Shown here one piece after another: positions 52,801 to 62,883 of a stretch of DNA of 64,000 nt. Source of the DNA: Pseudoalteromonas flavipulchra NCIMB 2033 = ATCC BAA-314 (lineage in GTDB: Bacteria; Pseudomonadota; Gammaproteobacteria; Enterobacterales; Alteromonadaceae); assembly GCA_000814665.1 (NCBI GenBank), contig JWIH01000018.1:396550-460549 (forward strand), given 5' to 3'. Below the pieces are notes generated by a model that was not told the origin of the DNA, searched no databases, and saw nothing but the letters and a program-made list of their open reading frames with translations. Numbering within the stretch: position 1 is the first letter of the stretch; each line of letters begins with the position of its first letter. The position numbers and the translations under genes are program-made.

Positions 52801-53763
52801 ATGGTATTACTGTGCCGTATGCAGGACTTGCTCAAACCAGAAGCCTCACAGCAAACATTATTAAAGTGGCAAAAAACAGTCGATTTGATGGCGAAGATTT
52901 TTTCGGCGCCTGCTGCGTTTGTGGTGCAAAAGAAAGAAGATGGCTTTGCAGTGATGATTGCAAGCGACCAAGAAGAAAACCCGTATCCTGCTGGTGGTTT
53001 TATACCGCAAGAAACCAATATCTTTTGTAAGCATGTTGTCGCTAATAATCGCAATCTATATGAGCAGCACGCCAGTGTAAATTATCAGTGGGACGATAAC
53101 CCTGAGGTTGCCAATGATGGCTTTGAGTCTTATTTGGGGGTACCTATCCATTGGCCCAATGGAAAGTCGTTTGGCACTTTGTGTGTGATGGACTTTAAAC
53201 CCACGAATTACGGCGCTCCGTTGGTTGAATTTATAGAGCATTTACGCGATATGCTGGAAGACGATTTGGTGATGATTGAGCGCTATAGCAAAATCAAAGC
53301 GATAGCGATGCAAGATCCGTTGACTGAAGTACTAAATCGTCGTGCGACCGAAATACTCGGTGAACATAAGCGTGATATTGCCTTAAAACTGGGTGGTGCG
53401 CTTTACTGTGTCTTTCTTGATTTAGATGGTTTTAAACCAATAAATGACAGCTATGGTCATGAAGTTGGTGATCTGGTGTTACAAAGTTTGGCTGAAGCCT
53501 TGAAGGCCGCAAGCAGCGAAGATGATATTATCGGGCGCTATGGTGGTGATGAGTTTCTGGCTATTGTGCAGCGAGATAATGAAAAAGCCGTCAACGACTT
53601 TATTTTTCAAAGTGAGGCTAATTTCTATCAAGCGTTAAAAGAGAAAAAGCTCCCCAAGTGTGGATTTTCAGCGGGATTTGCCAAGTGTGAAAATAAGTTT
53701 GAAAGCATGGCTAGTTTATTTTCTCGGGCAGATAAACACATGTATCAGCAAAAACTGAGCTGA
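52801..53763 (+). CDS. Diguanylate cyclase with GAF-like sensor domain
   Basis: A 320-residue soluble protein with a GAF-type domain (about 20-155; SYLGVPIHWPNGKSFGTLCVMD is the typical end) and a GGDEF domain (about 165-318; DPLTEVLNRRATE, LDLDGFKPINDSYGHE, RYGGDEF). The inhibitory-site position carries SEDD instead of R-x-x-D, so feedback inhibition may be absent. Start 52801 (ATG) lacks a clear ribosome site; ATG 52822 is the alternative. Follows a terminator-like stem after the DUF3581 gene. Confidence 0.88.
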   Translation: MVLLCRMQDLLKPEASQQTLLKWQKTVDLMAKIFSAPAAFVVQKKEDGFAVMIASDQEENPYPAGGFIPQETNIFCKHVVANNRNLYEQHASVNYQWDDNPEVANDGFESYLGVPIHWPNGKSFGTLCVMDFKPTNYGAPLVEFIEHLRDMLEDDLVMIERYSKIKAIAMQDPLTEVLNRRATEILGEHKRDIALKLGGALYCVFLDLDGFKPINDSYGHEVGDLVLQSLAEALKAASSEDDIIGRYGGDEFLAIVQRDNEKAVNDFIFQSEANFYQALKEKKLPKCGFSAGFAKCENKFESMASLFSRADKHMYQQKLS

Positions 53764-53901
53764 ATGCTCGATGTGATCTAAAGCATATAGGCGACGCAGT
53801 TCCTGACAAGGCATGCCTTTTGTGAACAATGGCGATTTTACGTAAAAAGCTGGACTAATAAACTAGCCATCACAGCCCACCTTTCATCAACTACCACAAT
53901 G

Positions 53902-53925
53902 GCTAAATAACATCTGCTATTTAGC
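53902..53925. repeat. Short inverted repeat upstream of prfC
   Basis: GCTAAATA and TATTTAGC pair over 8 bases around ACATCTGC, about 120 bases before prfC. It may be part of a leader or a weak terminator after the GGDEF gene. Confidence 0.4.
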
Positions 53926-54047
53926 TGCGAAAATTACCGTCATCAAGTTGTTAAAATGGCCAAGATCGGAGAGAATATAGCAATCTTTGTTCGAATTTAG
54001 CGTGGCCGAGTTTTGGTTCGGTTGCCAATGCCATAAGTAGAATTTCA

Positions 54048-55637
54048 ATGTCAAATATGAGTATTCCGCAGGAAGTGTCGCGCAGACGTACTTTCGCGAT
54101 CATTTCACACCCGGATGCGGGTAAAACCACCATCACCGAAAAAGTACTTTTATTCGGAAAGGCGTTACAAAAAGCCGGTACGGTTAAAGGCCGTGGCTCG
54201 AACCAACACGCCAAATCTGACTGGATGGAAATGGAAAAAGAACGTGGTATCTCGGTTACCACTTCTGTGATGCAGTTTCCATACAATGATGCCTTGGTTA
54301 ACCTACTAGATACTCCGGGACACGAAGACTTCTCTGAAGATACTTATCGTACGCTCACCGCTGTTGACTCGTGCTTGATGGTAATCGATGCGGCAAAAGG
54401 TGTAGAAGACCGTACCCGCAAACTGATGGAAGTAACGCGCTTACGTGACACGCCAATCGTTACCTTTATGAACAAATTGGACCGTGATATTCGTGACCCA
54501 ATGGAGCTACTTGATGAGGTAGAAACCGAACTGAACATCATGTGTGCGCCGGTTACTTGGCCAATTGGCTGTGGTAAAGAATTTAAAGGTGTTTATCACA
54601 TTCATCGTGATGAAACGATTTTGTACCAAACTGGTCAAGGTCATACGATCCAAGACAAACGCGTGATCAAAGGGCTAGATAACAGCGAGCTTGACGCTGC
54701 TGTGGGTGAAAGCTTGGCTGAACAACTTCGTGAAGAGCTTGAATTAGTAATGGGTGCCTCGCACGAGTTTGACCGTGAATTATTTCTAACTGGCGAATTA
54801 ACCCCTGTATTCTTTGGTACGGCACTTGGTAACTTCGGTGTTGACCACATGCTTGACGGGTTAACTGAGTGGGCACCAACGCCACTGCCGCGTCAAACTG
54901 ATGAGCGCGAAGTAAAAGCCGACGAAGAAAAGTTCTCTGGTTTCGTGTTTAAAATACAAGCAAACATGGATCCAAAACACCGTGACCGTATCGCCTTTAT
55001 GCGTATTGTATCTGGTAAATATAGCCAAGGCATGAAGATGAACCACGTGCGTCTTGGTAAACAAGTCAGTATTGCGGATGCGGTAACCTTTATGGCGGGT
55101 GACCGTGAGCGTGCTCAAGAAGCGTTCGCGGGTGATATTATTGGTCTACATAACCACGGTACTATTCAAATCGGTGATACCTTCACACAAGGTGAAACGC
55201 TTAAATTTAGTGGTATTCCAAACTTTGCGCCTGAGCTATTCCGTCGCATTCGCCTAAGAGATCCACTTAAGCAAAAGCAGCTCCTTAAAGGGTTGGTACA
55301 GCTTTCTGAAGAAGGTGCGGTACAGGTATTTAGACCACTTATCAATAACGACCTAATTGTAGGTGCGGTTGGGGTGCTGCAGTTTGATGTGGTTGTGGCA
55401 CGCTTAAAGTCTGAATACAACGTAGATGCGATTTACGAGAGCGTAACGGTTCAAACTGCGCGCTGGGTAAGCTGTGATGACGATAAGAAAATGGCTGAGT
55501 TCCGCCGCAAGTGCGAGCAAAACTTGGCACTAGATGGTGGTGATAACCTAACTTATATCGCACCAAGTCGCGTAAACCTAAATCTATCTATGGAGCGTTA
55601 CCCTGACGTGAAGTTCCATGAAACTCGTGAACACTAA
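54048..55637 (+). CDS. prfC: Peptide chain release factor 3
   Basis: RF3 is the GTPase that recycles RF1/RF2 from the ribosome. The 529 residues begin [20 protein letters not shown] and include the G1 loop SHPDAGKTT, the switch [14 protein letters not shown] and [10 protein letters not shown]; the family C-terminal domains follow. argS begins 24 bases downstream, so they may share a transcript. Identification is firm. Confidence 0.96.
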   Translation: MSNMSIPQEVSRRRTFAIISHPDAGKTTITEKVLLFGKALQKAGTVKGRGSNQHAKSDWMEMEKERGISVTTSVMQFPYNDALVNLLDTPGHEDFSEDTYRTLTAVDSCLMVIDAAKGVEDRTRKLMEVTRLRDTPIVTFMNKLDRDIRDPMELLDEVETELNIMCAPVTWPIGCGKEFKGVYHIHRDETILYQTGQGHTIQDKRVIKGLDNSELDAAVGESLAEQLREELELVMGASHEFDRELFLTGELTPVFFGTALGNFGVDHMLDGLTEWAPTPLPRQTDEREVKADEEKFSGFVFKIQANMDPKHRDRIAFMRIVSGKYSQGMKMNHVRLGKQVSIADAVTFMAGDRERAQEAFAGDIIGLHNHGTIQIGDTFTQGETLKFSGIPNFAPELFRRIRLRDPLKQKQLLKGLVQLSEEGAVQVFRPLINNDLIVGAVGVLQFDVVVARLKSEYNVDAIYESVTVQTARWVSCDDDKKMAEFRRKCEQNLALDGGDNLTYIAPSRVNLNLSMERYPDVKFHETREH

Positions 55638-55661
55638 TCGCTGCGCATTAAAGGAAAACAG

Positions 55662-57404
55662 ATGAACATCAAAAGTATTTTAATTGAAAAAGCCAATGCA
55701 GCGATGCAAGCGGCTGGTATCCCTGAAGGTACAAACCCAGCGGTAACACAAAGCACGCGTCCTCAGTTTGGTGATTACCAAATTAACGGTGCGATGGGTG
55801 CTGCTAAAGCACTAAAAACTAACCCAAGAGAGCTGGCGCAGAAGATCATCGACAACCTAGACGTTGCTGATCTTGCAGAAAAAACAGAAATCGCAGGCCC
55901 AGGTTTTATTAATATTCACCTCAAGCCTGAGTTTTTAGCCACAAGCCTAGAAGCGGCAAATACTGATGCCAAGCTAGGTGTTGCTGAACATGCTACGCCT
56001 CACAAAGTCGTGGTCGATTTTTCTTCACCAAACCTTGCTAAAGAGATGCACGTAGGTCACCTGCGCTCAACTATTATTGGTGATGCCGTTGTGCGTGCCC
56101 TTGAGTTCCGTGGTGACACTGTTATTCGCCAAAACCACATGGGCGACTGGGGTACCCAGTTTGGTATGTTGATAGCACACCTAGAAGATTTGCTGAACCA
56201 AGGTGTTGACCTTGAAAACGTCGCACTTGCGGATCTTGAAAGCTTTTATCGCGATGCCAAAAAGCGTTTTGATGACGAAGCCGGTTTTGCCGATAAAGCC
56301 CGTGATTACGTAGTCAAACTTCAAAGCGGTGATGCGCATTGTAAGAAGCTATGGCAAATGTTTATCGACACCTCAGTTAAACATTCTGAAGAAGTATACG
56401 GCAAGCTAAACGTGACGCTTACGCGTGATGATATCATGGCAGAAAGTGCTTACAACGACCGTCTTGCCGGTGTAATTGAGCTGCTAAAAGAGAAAGGCAT
56501 TGCGGTTGAAGATCAGGGCGCTCAAGTCGTATTCCTTGACGAATTGGCAAATAAAGACGGTGAACCTTCCGTATTTATCGTGCAAAAATCAGGTGGTGGT
56601 TTCTTATATTCAACGACTGATTTAGCAGCCTGTGATTACCGCTCAAATGAGCTAGATGTTGATCGTATTCTAATTTTTGTTGATGCGCGTCAGGGCTTAC
56701 ACTTCAATCAAGTTGAGATCACAGCACGTAAAGCGGGTCTTTTAAAAGACAAAACCAGCTACGAGCCAAGCCTGTTCGGTACAATGATGGGTAACGACGG
56801 CAAACCGTTTAAAACCCGTACTGGCGGTACGGTGAAGTTATCAGACTTACTTGACGAAGCAGTGAGTCGTGCGACAGAAAAGCTTGCTGACAGAGCTTCT
56901 GACTTATCTGATGAAGCACGCCAAGAAATCGCACGTAAAGTGGGTATTGGTGCGGTGAAGTACGCCGATCTGTCAAAGCACAGAACCAGCGATTATATCT
57001 TTAACTGGGATACGATGCTGAGCTTTGAAGGAGCGACAGCGCCATATTTGCAGTACGCCTATACCCGTGTTCGTAGTATTTTCCGCAAGGCAAACATGGA
57101 TAGCGCTAGCCTAACTGGTCGCATTCAAATTCAAGCACCACAGGAAAAGGCACTTGCGCTTAAACTGCTGCAACTTGAAGAAGTACTTGATCTGATGATC
57201 AGCGAAGCAACGCCACACGTATTATGTAGTTATTTATATGAGCTTGCGAGCTTGTATATGACATTCTATGAAGCGTGCCCAATTTTGAAAGACGATGTAG
57301 CAGCAGACGTCCGTGAAAGTCGTCTAGTGCTATGTAATCTGGTTGCTAACTCACTGAAAACCGGCCTAGATTTGCTTGGTATCGAAGTGATGGAGCAAAT
57401 GTAA
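55662..57404 (+). CDS. argS: Arginyl-tRNA synthetase
   Basis: Class I synthetase charging tRNA-Arg; 580 residues. The N-terminal additional domain, the HIGH-type motif in [20 protein letters not shown], and [14 protein letters not shown] near the site usually holding KMSKS (absent in many ArgS enzymes) are visible, with the DALR anticodon domain at the end. ATG 55662 follows AAAGGAAAACAG. Follows prfC; a terminator lies between it and pdxH. Confidence 0.96.
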   Translation: MNIKSILIEKANAAMQAAGIPEGTNPAVTQSTRPQFGDYQINGAMGAAKALKTNPRELAQKIIDNLDVADLAEKTEIAGPGFINIHLKPEFLATSLEAANTDAKLGVAEHATPHKVVVDFSSPNLAKEMHVGHLRSTIIGDAVVRALEFRGDTVIRQNHMGDWGTQFGMLIAHLEDLLNQGVDLENVALADLESFYRDAKKRFDDEAGFADKARDYVVKLQSGDAHCKKLWQMFIDTSVKHSEEVYGKLNVTLTRDDIMAESAYNDRLAGVIELLKEKGIAVEDQGAQVVFLDELANKDGEPSVFIVQKSGGGFLYSTTDLAACDYRSNELDVDRILIFVDARQGLHFNQVEITARKAGLLKDKTSYEPSLFGTMMGNDGKPFKTRTGGTVKLSDLLDEAVSRATEKLADRASDLSDEARQEIARKVGIGAVKYADLSKHRTSDYIFNWDTMLSFEGATAPYLQYAYTRVRSIFRKANMDSASLTGRIQIQAPQEKALALKLLQLEEVLDLMISEATPHVLCSYLYELASLYMTFYEACPILKDDVAADVRESRLVLCNLVANSLKTGLDLLGIEVMEQM

Positions 57405-57434
57405 GTTAGTTTTAACTTGCATTAAGGTATACTA

Positions 57435-57460
57435 GAAGCCGCTTTATAGCGGCTTTTTTT
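57435..57460 (+). terminator. argS terminator
   Basis: GAAGCCGCT and AGCGGCTTT form a short GC-rich stem with a TTAT loop and a run of T residues, just before pdxH. Confidence 0.85.
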
Positions 57461-57475
57461 GTTAAGGATATTGTG

Positions 57476-58114
57476 ATGAAACTTGAAGACATTCGCAGAG
57501 AATATACCAAAGACGGTTTACGTCGTGAGATGCTAAAAGGCACACCCGTTGAGCAGTTTGAAACCTGGCTACAGCAGGCGATTGATGCCAAGTTTACCGA
57601 CCCAACGGCGATGGTCGTCGCTACGGTTGACGAGCACGGTCAGCCGTCTCAACGCATTGTTTTACTCAAGCATGTAGACGAGCACGGTTTTGTCTTCTTT
57701 ACCAATACCGGTTCACGCAAAGCGCAAGAATTAAAGCAAAACAACAAGGTATGCTTACACTTCCCGTGGCATGAAATTGAGCGTCAGGTTATCGTGTACG
57801 GTGAAGCTGTTCCGTTACCAACCAGTCGCGTTGCCAAGTATTTCTTATCAAGACCAAAAGAAAGTCAGCTTGCAGCGTGGGCGTCTCAGCAATCGCGCCC
57901 CGTGTCATCTCGCCAAGCCTTGATGCAAACCTTTAGTAGCATGAAAGACAAATTCGCTAAAGGCGAAATCCCACTACCTGATTTTTGGGGCGGTTATTGC
58001 GTAGAGCCCACTAAAGTTGAGTTTTGGCAAGGTGGAGAGCACCGTCTTCACGATCGCTTTATGTATGTGAAGCAATCCGATGGTAGTTGGGAAATTGAGC
58101 GGCTTAACCCATAA
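57476..58114 (+). CDS. pdxH: Pyridoxamine 5'-phosphate oxidase
   Basis: PdxH makes pyridoxal phosphate from PNP or PMP using FMN and oxygen. From ATG 57476, preceded by TTAAGGATATTGTG, the protein has 212 residues with [20 protein letters not shown] and the C-terminal PNPOx end [18 protein letters not shown] one codon earlier is also open. The last 35 bases overlap the next gene in another frame. Confidence 0.95.
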   Translation: MKLEDIRREYTKDGLRREMLKGTPVEQFETWLQQAIDAKFTDPTAMVVATVDEHGQPSQRIVLLKHVDEHGFVFFTNTGSRKAQELKQNNKVCLHFPWHEIERQVIVYGEAVPLPTSRVAKYFLSRPKESQLAAWASQQSRPVSSRQALMQTFSSMKDKFAKGEIPLPDFWGGYCVEPTKVEFWQGGEHRLHDRFMYVKQSDGSWEIERLNP

Positions 58115-58883
58115 ATTCGCCTTTATAGATAGTCACTGTCACCTCGATTTTGACGAGTTGGCAGATGATTTAGCTACGCATATCAAAGCAGCCCACAGCA
58201 ATGGTGTTGAACACTTTGTGGTGCCTGGCGTTACTCTTAAGCAGTCTCTTGAGCTTGTTGATTTTCAAGCACATCACCCACAATGTGAAATCGCTGCGGG
58301 GTTACACCCTTATTTTATTGGCGAACATTGCGACGACGATATGGCTGCGTTGGTCGAGCATGTAATGCACAATCGTACCCAACTGTGTGCGATAGGAGAG
58401 TGCGGCATTGATACAACTTGCGATGCGCTTGAGCGGCAAATTGCACTGTTTGAAGCGCATATTTCGCTGAGTAATGAGGTAAAGCTTCCGCTAATCGTCC
58501 ATCACCGTAAAAGTCATCACCTAATTGCCGCCGTGTTTAAACGTGTTAAACCACAATATGGTGGGGTGATCCACGCCTTTTCAGGTTCAAAACAGCAGGC
58601 TGAATATTATATCGGTCAGGGTTTTAAGCTCGGAGTTGGTGGCACAATTACCTATCCAAGAGGCGAAAAAACAGCGCAGGTAATATCACAGTTGCCGCTT
58701 GAAAGCCTAGTATTGGAAACCGATGCGCCGTCAATGCCGTTACATGGTTATCAGGGGAAGCCGAACTCTCCTAAGCGAGTCGTCCAAGTATTTGACAGAC
58801 TTTGCGAATATCGAAGCGAAACACCAAGCGAGCTTGCCGCAGCGCTTTATCGAAATACCACGCAGTTGTTTGGCTTGGGGTAA
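58080..58883 (+). CDS. yjjV: TatD-family metal-dependent nuclease (YjjV-like)
   Basis: A TIM-barrel hydrolase of the TatD/DNase family, 267 residues if ATG 58080 is used. Metal sites are [36 protein letters not shown] and [16 protein letters not shown] and [10 protein letters not shown] match E. coli YjjV more than TatD. The first 12 residues ([12 protein letters not shown]) are not conserved and lie inside pdxH, so translation may begin at an internal TTG such as 58098. A REP-like element follows 10 bases after the stop. Confidence 0.88.
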   Translation: MVVGKLSGLTHKFAFIDSHCHLDFDELADDLATHIKAAHSNGVEHFVVPGVTLKQSLELVDFQAHHPQCEIAAGLHPYFIGEHCDDDMAALVEHVMHNRTQLCAIGECGIDTTCDALERQIALFEAHISLSNEVKLPLIVHHRKSHHLIAAVFKRVKPQYGGVIHAFSGSKQQAEYYIGQGFKLGVGGTITYPRGEKTAQVISQLPLESLVLETDAPSMPLHGYQGKPNSPKRVVQVFDRLCEYRSETPSELAAALYRNTTQLFGLG

Positions 58884-59128
58884 ATTGATGATGTCGAGAT
58901 AAATCTCGACCTACGAGTCAATATCACAAATGGGATATAAAACCATACTTACCAACAATAAATAACCCGTGTAGGAACCGGTTCACCCGGCGATCTTTTG
59001 GTATTTATTAAAGCTTCTATACATCTCATAGCTTGGAGGAATGATTTATGCGTTAGTTGGTTATTCACCTTTTATTAATGTTTAAGAGCTTAATTTAAAA
59101 CCTTCAACATTTCTCAAGGAATAGAAAA
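58884..59128. repeat. Two REP-like elements after the TatD-family gene
   Basis: GTCGAGATAAATCTCGAC then CTAC (58893-58914) is the inverted form of the element found in the tRNA-tail array. GTAGGAACCGGTTCACCCGG then CGATCTT (58971-58997) is the same element as in the 60025-60287 array and is preceded by the same flank (ATATAAAACCATACTTACC). The rest of the gap is A/T-rich and leads to a ribosome site at 59118. Confidence 0.75.
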
Positions 59129-59446
59129 ATGAATGATGAAACGAAAGTAAAAAATGCCATTAATGCATTTTATAAAGGTGCAGGTTTAAATTTATCTTTC
59201 AAAGGCAGCGTAAACGAAAATGTGGCACAGGTTTTTGGAGAGATGATCCAAGCAACTAAAAGTTGTACGACAGCTCTAAATTGGGTTCCTGAGCCGACGG
59301 GAGGCAAGGCAACTATCAAATGGATAGTAAAGAACTTTGCACAAAGCATTGTAAAGCAACTTAGTTCAGAACAATCTCTTACCTGTGCAAAAGAAGTTGT
59401 CAGAAATTACAGAACGAAAATGGAATTAGCTGCATTAGGGATTTAG
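59129..59446 (+). CDS. Hypothetical protein, 105 residues (first of a coupled pair)
   Basis: I do not recognise this protein. It begins MNDETKVKNAINAFYKGAGL and has no signal peptide; the middle is amphipathic (IKWIVKNFAQSIVKQL) with two cysteines (KSCTTAL, SLTCAKE). An excellent ribosome site, CAAGGAATAGAAAA, precedes the ATG. The following secreted-protein gene starts two bases after its stop, so the two are probably co-translated. The pair lies between copies of the same REP-like family. Its A/T content seems higher than that of its neighbours by eye. A small secreted toxin or immunity protein is only one possibility. Confidence 0.68.
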   Translation: MNDETKVKNAINAFYKGAGLNLSFKGSVNENVAQVFGEMIQATKSCTTALNWVPEPTGGKATIKWIVKNFAQSIVKQLSSEQSLTCAKEVVRNYRTKMELAALGI

Positions 59447-59448
59447 TT

Positions 59449-60003
59449 ATGTTTAGAATAATTTTACTTGCCGCGTTAATGTTCACCTCGAACTTAGTAA
59501 TTGCGTCACAAAAAGTGAACCCTTTTCCAAGCTTATCTTGTAGTAATAAGTTACATATCAGAGTTGTTGATCTCGTTTATTGTGTAGATAGCACGACACT
59601 ATCAAAAATTAACTTTTTAGGACTAAGTAACCAAACTGTGGTCGTAACTAGCCAAGATCAAAATGAGTTGGCAATTGCGTTAAACCCACCGGAAATCTCA
59701 CTTGGTGATATGCATAAAAAGTTGAATATGAGCGTCAACGAATTTTTTCATGCCCTGTATCATTCAGATCCTAAAGTAAAAAACATAGCAAAGCTTCGCT
59801 CGGCTTTTGACATAGACGAAAACAATCCGATGAATGTGTACCAAAACGGCGATATTTTTGCTTTTGTCGTTATAGGAGAAAATCAAGACTACGATAGGGT
59901 CTACATTAATAGAAAGGGAAGCGATGTTATCTATCAGATCAGTGGTGAGTTTAACCAATCTCAGTTAAATCGTATTCTCTCCTCGCTTATTTTGGATTTG
60001 TAG
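59449..60003 (+). CDS. Secreted hypothetical protein, 184 residues
   Basis: No family recognised. MFRIILLAALMFTSNLVIAS is a clear signal peptide (cleavage after VIA), so the product is exported. The mature part has about 165 residues with two cysteines (LSCSNK, VYCVDS) that may form a disulfide, and a charged middle (HSDPKVKNIAKLRSAFDIDENN). It is coupled to the 105-residue gene (two-base gap) and followed by a REP array 21 bases after the stop. Context suggests a transferred or recently remodelled locus; no function is proposed. Confidence 0.7.
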   Translation: MFRIILLAALMFTSNLVIASQKVNPFPSLSCSNKLHIRVVDLVYCVDSTTLSKINFLGLSNQTVVVTSQDQNELAIALNPPEISLGDMHKKLNMSVNEFFHALYHSDPKVKNIAKLRSAFDIDENNPMNVYQNGDIFAFVVIGENQDYDRVYINRKGSDVIYQISGEFNQSQLNRILSSLILDL

Positions 60004-60317
60004 CATAGCTGTTCGTCTTATAAAGTAGGAGCCAGTTCACCCGGCGATCTTTACGCAGTTACTGCTATATAAAATCATACTTACCAGCAGTAGAAAAGCA
60101 GGTGTAGGAGCCGGTTCACCCGGCGATCTTGATGCTTTTACCACGATATAAAATCATACTTACCAGCGATAAATAACCCATGTAGGAGCTGGTTCACCCG
60201 GCGATCTTTACACTTTTATCACGATAAAAAACCATACTTACCAGCAATAGAAAAGCAGGTGTAGGAGCCGGTTCACCCGGCGATCTTTATGCTTTTCCGG
60301 CATAACACCAAAACTAC
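60004..60317. other. Gap holding a REP array
   Basis: Four copies of a palindromic element fill most of the space between the secreted-protein gene and the convergent thioesterase gene. Nothing else coding was seen. Confidence 0.75.
60025..60287 (+). repeat. REP-like array, four copies with 78-79 base period
   Basis: The 27-base element GTAGGAGCCGGTTCACCCGG then CGATCTT lies at 60025, 60104, 60182 and 60261 (small changes: CCAG in the first, CTGG in the third). The spacers are also similar (ATAAAA(T/C)CATACTTACCAGC), so whole 78-79-base units were duplicated. All copies have the same orientation. Confidence 0.88.
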
Positions 60318-61058
60318 TTAAGCCAATTGTTGATTAATAATGGAGATCATCTCATCAGCGTATTGGTGAATAAAAAAGTGCCCACCAGAAAATTCGGTAA
60401 GCTGGTATGGCTGTGTCGTTAGCTCTTGCCACGCAATAACATGTTCATTCAAGATCTCATCATCAACGCCATGGAAAACATGGATGGGGATGGGTAATGC
60501 ACACTGTTCTGCTACATAGGTATCTGCTATTTTAAAGTCAGCTCGGAGCAACGGGAGTAATAGCTCCATAAGCTCTTTATTTTCAAGAACTTCTTTTGGC
60601 GTACCATTTAAGTCACGAAGCTCAGCAATAAATTCATCGTGTGGTAAGCCATGTAAATGAGACTTAGTTGATATGCAGTGTGGCGCTCGACTTGCTGAAG
60701 CAAATATTTTTTGCGGAGTTGGTAAGCCTACGTCCAGTAATTGAAAAGCAAGCTCATATGAAATGCGACTACCTAAACTGTGCCCAAAAAAAGCAAAAGG
60801 TTTACTCGTAATGTAGTCACTATGGCACATAAGCTCTGCAATAACATCTGGCATATTATCAATTGCAGGCTCAATAAGTCTTGCACCTCTTCCTGGTAGC
60901 TGAACAAAAACAAGTTCAACATATTCACTTGCTTTATCGCTCCACGGTGTAAAGATAGCTGGTGAACCGCCAGCATAAGGGAAGCAAAATAGCCGCACCT
61001 TAGCGTTTGGGTTCGGTTTTGGGATTATAAAAAGTTTATTAGTCATGTCCTTTATCAT
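60318..61058 (-). CDS. Type II thioesterase (GrsT-like)
   Basis: A 246-residue alpha/beta-hydrolase of the external thioesterase group that releases misprimed acyl groups from carrier domains of NRPS or PKS. Features are FPYAGGSPAIF, the nucleophile elbow GHSLG with Ser94, VDDEILNEH supplying an acidic residue and GGHFFIH with the catalytic His near 227; LPGRGAR is a hallmark of the group. There are no NRPS or PKS genes in the window. ATG 61046 is an alternative start. It may serve a distant gene cluster. Confidence 0.88.
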   Translation of the reverse strand: MIKDMTNKLFIIPKPNPNAKVRLFCFPYAGGSPAIFTPWSDKASEYVELVFVQLPGRGARLIEPAIDNMPDVIAELMCHSDYITSKPFAFFGHSLGSRISYELAFQLLDVGLPTPQKIFASASRAPHCISTKSHLHGLPHDEFIAELRDLNGTPKEVLENKELMELLLPLLRADFKIADTYVAEQCALPIPIHVFHGVDDEILNEHVIAWQELTTQPYQLTEFSGGHFFIHQYADEMISIINQQLA

Positions 61059-61132
61059 TTATCGTTCTTATATAAACTAACAATTATATTATCAAAATAT
61101 TTACAATAGAGACAGTGGGAACTTGGTTTCAT

Positions 61133-61774
61133 CTAATGAGTGATATTTTCAGGGGCTGGTAGCATCTTTACTTTCTTGCGAATTTTGCGTTTTACTTCCC
61201 AGCGTTTTAATGCTCGACCTATTTGCCATGTGAATACCATCGTAATCACCAGCATCAGTAAAACGACTCGTCCAAGTTCGTGGAAATGAGAGTGGCTTTG
61301 TGACATAGCAGCTTCTGTCAAATAGACCATATTGACGAACCCAAGAGGTTGTCCCATCGGCGTATATACTGGTTCAGAAATAATGCTTTTGGTTTTACTG
61401 AGCCCAGGTAAGGTTTGAGGTAGCTGCTGATAATCTGTGGGTGAGGAATTACCGTCGTTACCAACAATAAAGCGTCCTTGATAATCATAAATCGCGACTT
61501 GAAGCACAAAGTCATCGCTAGCGAGGTGATTTGCCAGTGCGCTGAGCCTTGGTGTATCACTGCGAGAGAGGGGCAATGCTACATTTTTTGCGAGCTGCTT
61601 GGTGAGACTTCTTGCGGTAAGGTCTGCGCCATTATGGAGCAAGCGATGAGATTCAAAACTGGTATTAAACGCAAGCCAAGTCACCATAACTAAGCACGTC
61701 GCAGCGATGCACAGGCGAAATAATCTACGCCCTCTGGTCGAGTTTAACACTTCTAATACATGTAAATTTTTCAT
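61133..61774 (-). CDS. YtjB/AhpA-family membrane protein
   Basis: A 213-residue protein with an N-terminal helix (about 19-38), a periplasmic region of about 120 residues and a C-terminal helix (about 167-185), followed by a basic cytosolic tail. This layout, the FVNMVYLT segment and the divergent placement to serB correspond to ytjB (smp/ahpA) in E. coli, whose function is poorly defined. The extracytoplasmic part resembles a degenerate sensor domain. It is transcribed away from serB across 95 bases. Confidence 0.78.
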   Translation of the reverse strand: MKNLHVLEVLNSTRGRRLFRLCIAATCLVMVTWLAFNTSFESHRLLHNGADLTARSLTKQLAKNVALPLSRSDTPRLSALANHLASDDFVLQVAIYDYQGRFIVGNDGNSSPTDYQQLPQTLPGLSKTKSIISEPVYTPMGQPLGFVNMVYLTEAAMSQSHSHFHELGRVVLLMLVITMVFTWQIGRALKRWEVKRKIRKKVKMLPAPENITH

Positions 61775-61869
61775 ATTTATCGCATATTGCCCGCTTTTGC
61801 TAAGGTCCAGTGCTGACAGCTTAGCGCAATCATGTTAAAAATCGGCTTAACGCTATCAAGGAGCAACTT

Positions 61870-62883
61870 ATGTCGTCAATCATTCAATTCGCTAATCGTG
61901 AACTAAACACACCAATTCAGGAACATATGGCGCTGGATCATTGGTATAGTTGCCAAGGTAACACAAGCCTCACACAAGTAAATCAATTACCTGAGATGAC
62001 GACCCAATCAATATGCTTTTTTGGCCCAAATATACAATTGCAACACCTTGTGGAAGTCACAAAATTTCTTCAAACATTTGCTATCGAGCAAGCTTATTTT
62101 ACGGCATATCAACCTCATGAACAGCTTCCTGTTGCACTGGGTATGCGTTTTAACGCATCGCAAATGCCGAGTAAGGCTGAGGTGAGGCATTTTGCCAAAA
62201 GCATTAATGTGCAAGGTGCGGTGATAACACAAGCACCTACTTTAGCAGAGCCTGGGTTACTTGTGATGGATATGGACTCCACCGCAATTCAAATTGAATG
62301 TATTGACGAAATTGCTCGATTGGCCGACCGATATGATGAAGTGGCTTCTGTCACCGCACAGGCAATGGCGGGGGCACTCTCTTTTTCTGAAAGTCTACAC
62401 CGCCGCGTTGCGTCACTCTCTGGCGTACCGTTATCACAAATTCAATCATTAAAAGAAAACTTACCGCTAATGCCCGGTATAGAGCTGTTATGTCAGGCGC
62501 TAAAGCTGCATCACTGGCATCTTGCCATCGCCTCGGGTGGCTTTACATGGTTTGCAGAATCATTGATTGAGCCACTCCAACTAGACGCTGTATTTGCCAA
62601 CACCCTAGAGGTGGAAAACGCGCAGCTTACCGGCAAAGTGCTAGGTGATATCGTAGATGCCGACAAAAAGGCAGAAGTGCTAGGTCAACTTGCAACCCAA
62701 TATGCGATCCCAATGACTCAAACCGTTGCCATTGGTGATGGCGCAAATGACTTAGTGATGATGGCAAAAGCCCAACTAGGTGTAGCAATCCATGGTAAAC
62801 CAAAAGTGGTAGAAAATGCCGACGCGGCTATTTGTGAAGGGTCTTTGTTACAACTGTTATATTTGCTAGGTGTGCCGAAATAA
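61870..62883 (+). CDS. serB: Phosphoserine phosphatase
   Basis: SerB hydrolyses phosphoserine in the last step of serine synthesis. The 337-residue protein has an N-terminal ACT-like extension (about 1-125) and a HAD core with VMDMDSTAIQIECIDEIA (nucleophile Asp), the SGGF segment (second motif) and GDGANDLVMM. ATG 61870 follows AAGGAGCAACTT. It diverges from the YtjB-like gene as in enterobacteria. Confidence 0.95.
   Translation: MSSIIQFANRELNTPIQEHMALDHWYSCQGNTSLTQVNQLPEMTTQSICFFGPNIQLQHLVEVTKFLQTFAIEQAYFTAYQPHEQLPVALGMRFNASQMPSKAEVRHFAKSINVQGAVITQAPTLAEPGLLVMDMDSTAIQIECIDEIARLADRYDEVASVTAQAMAGALSFSESLHRRVASLSGVPLSQIQSLKENLPLMPGIELLCQALKLHHWHLAIASGGFTWFAESLIEPLQLDAVFANTLEVENAQLTGKVLGDIVDADKKAEVLGQLATQYAIPMTQTVAIGDGANDLVMMAKAQLGVAIHGKPKVVENADAAICEGSLLQLLYLLGVPK

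Noticed and set aside
60025-60287. Possible CRISPR array with 27-base repeats
   Set aside because: The intervening sequences are themselves similar copies, so they are not acquired spacers.
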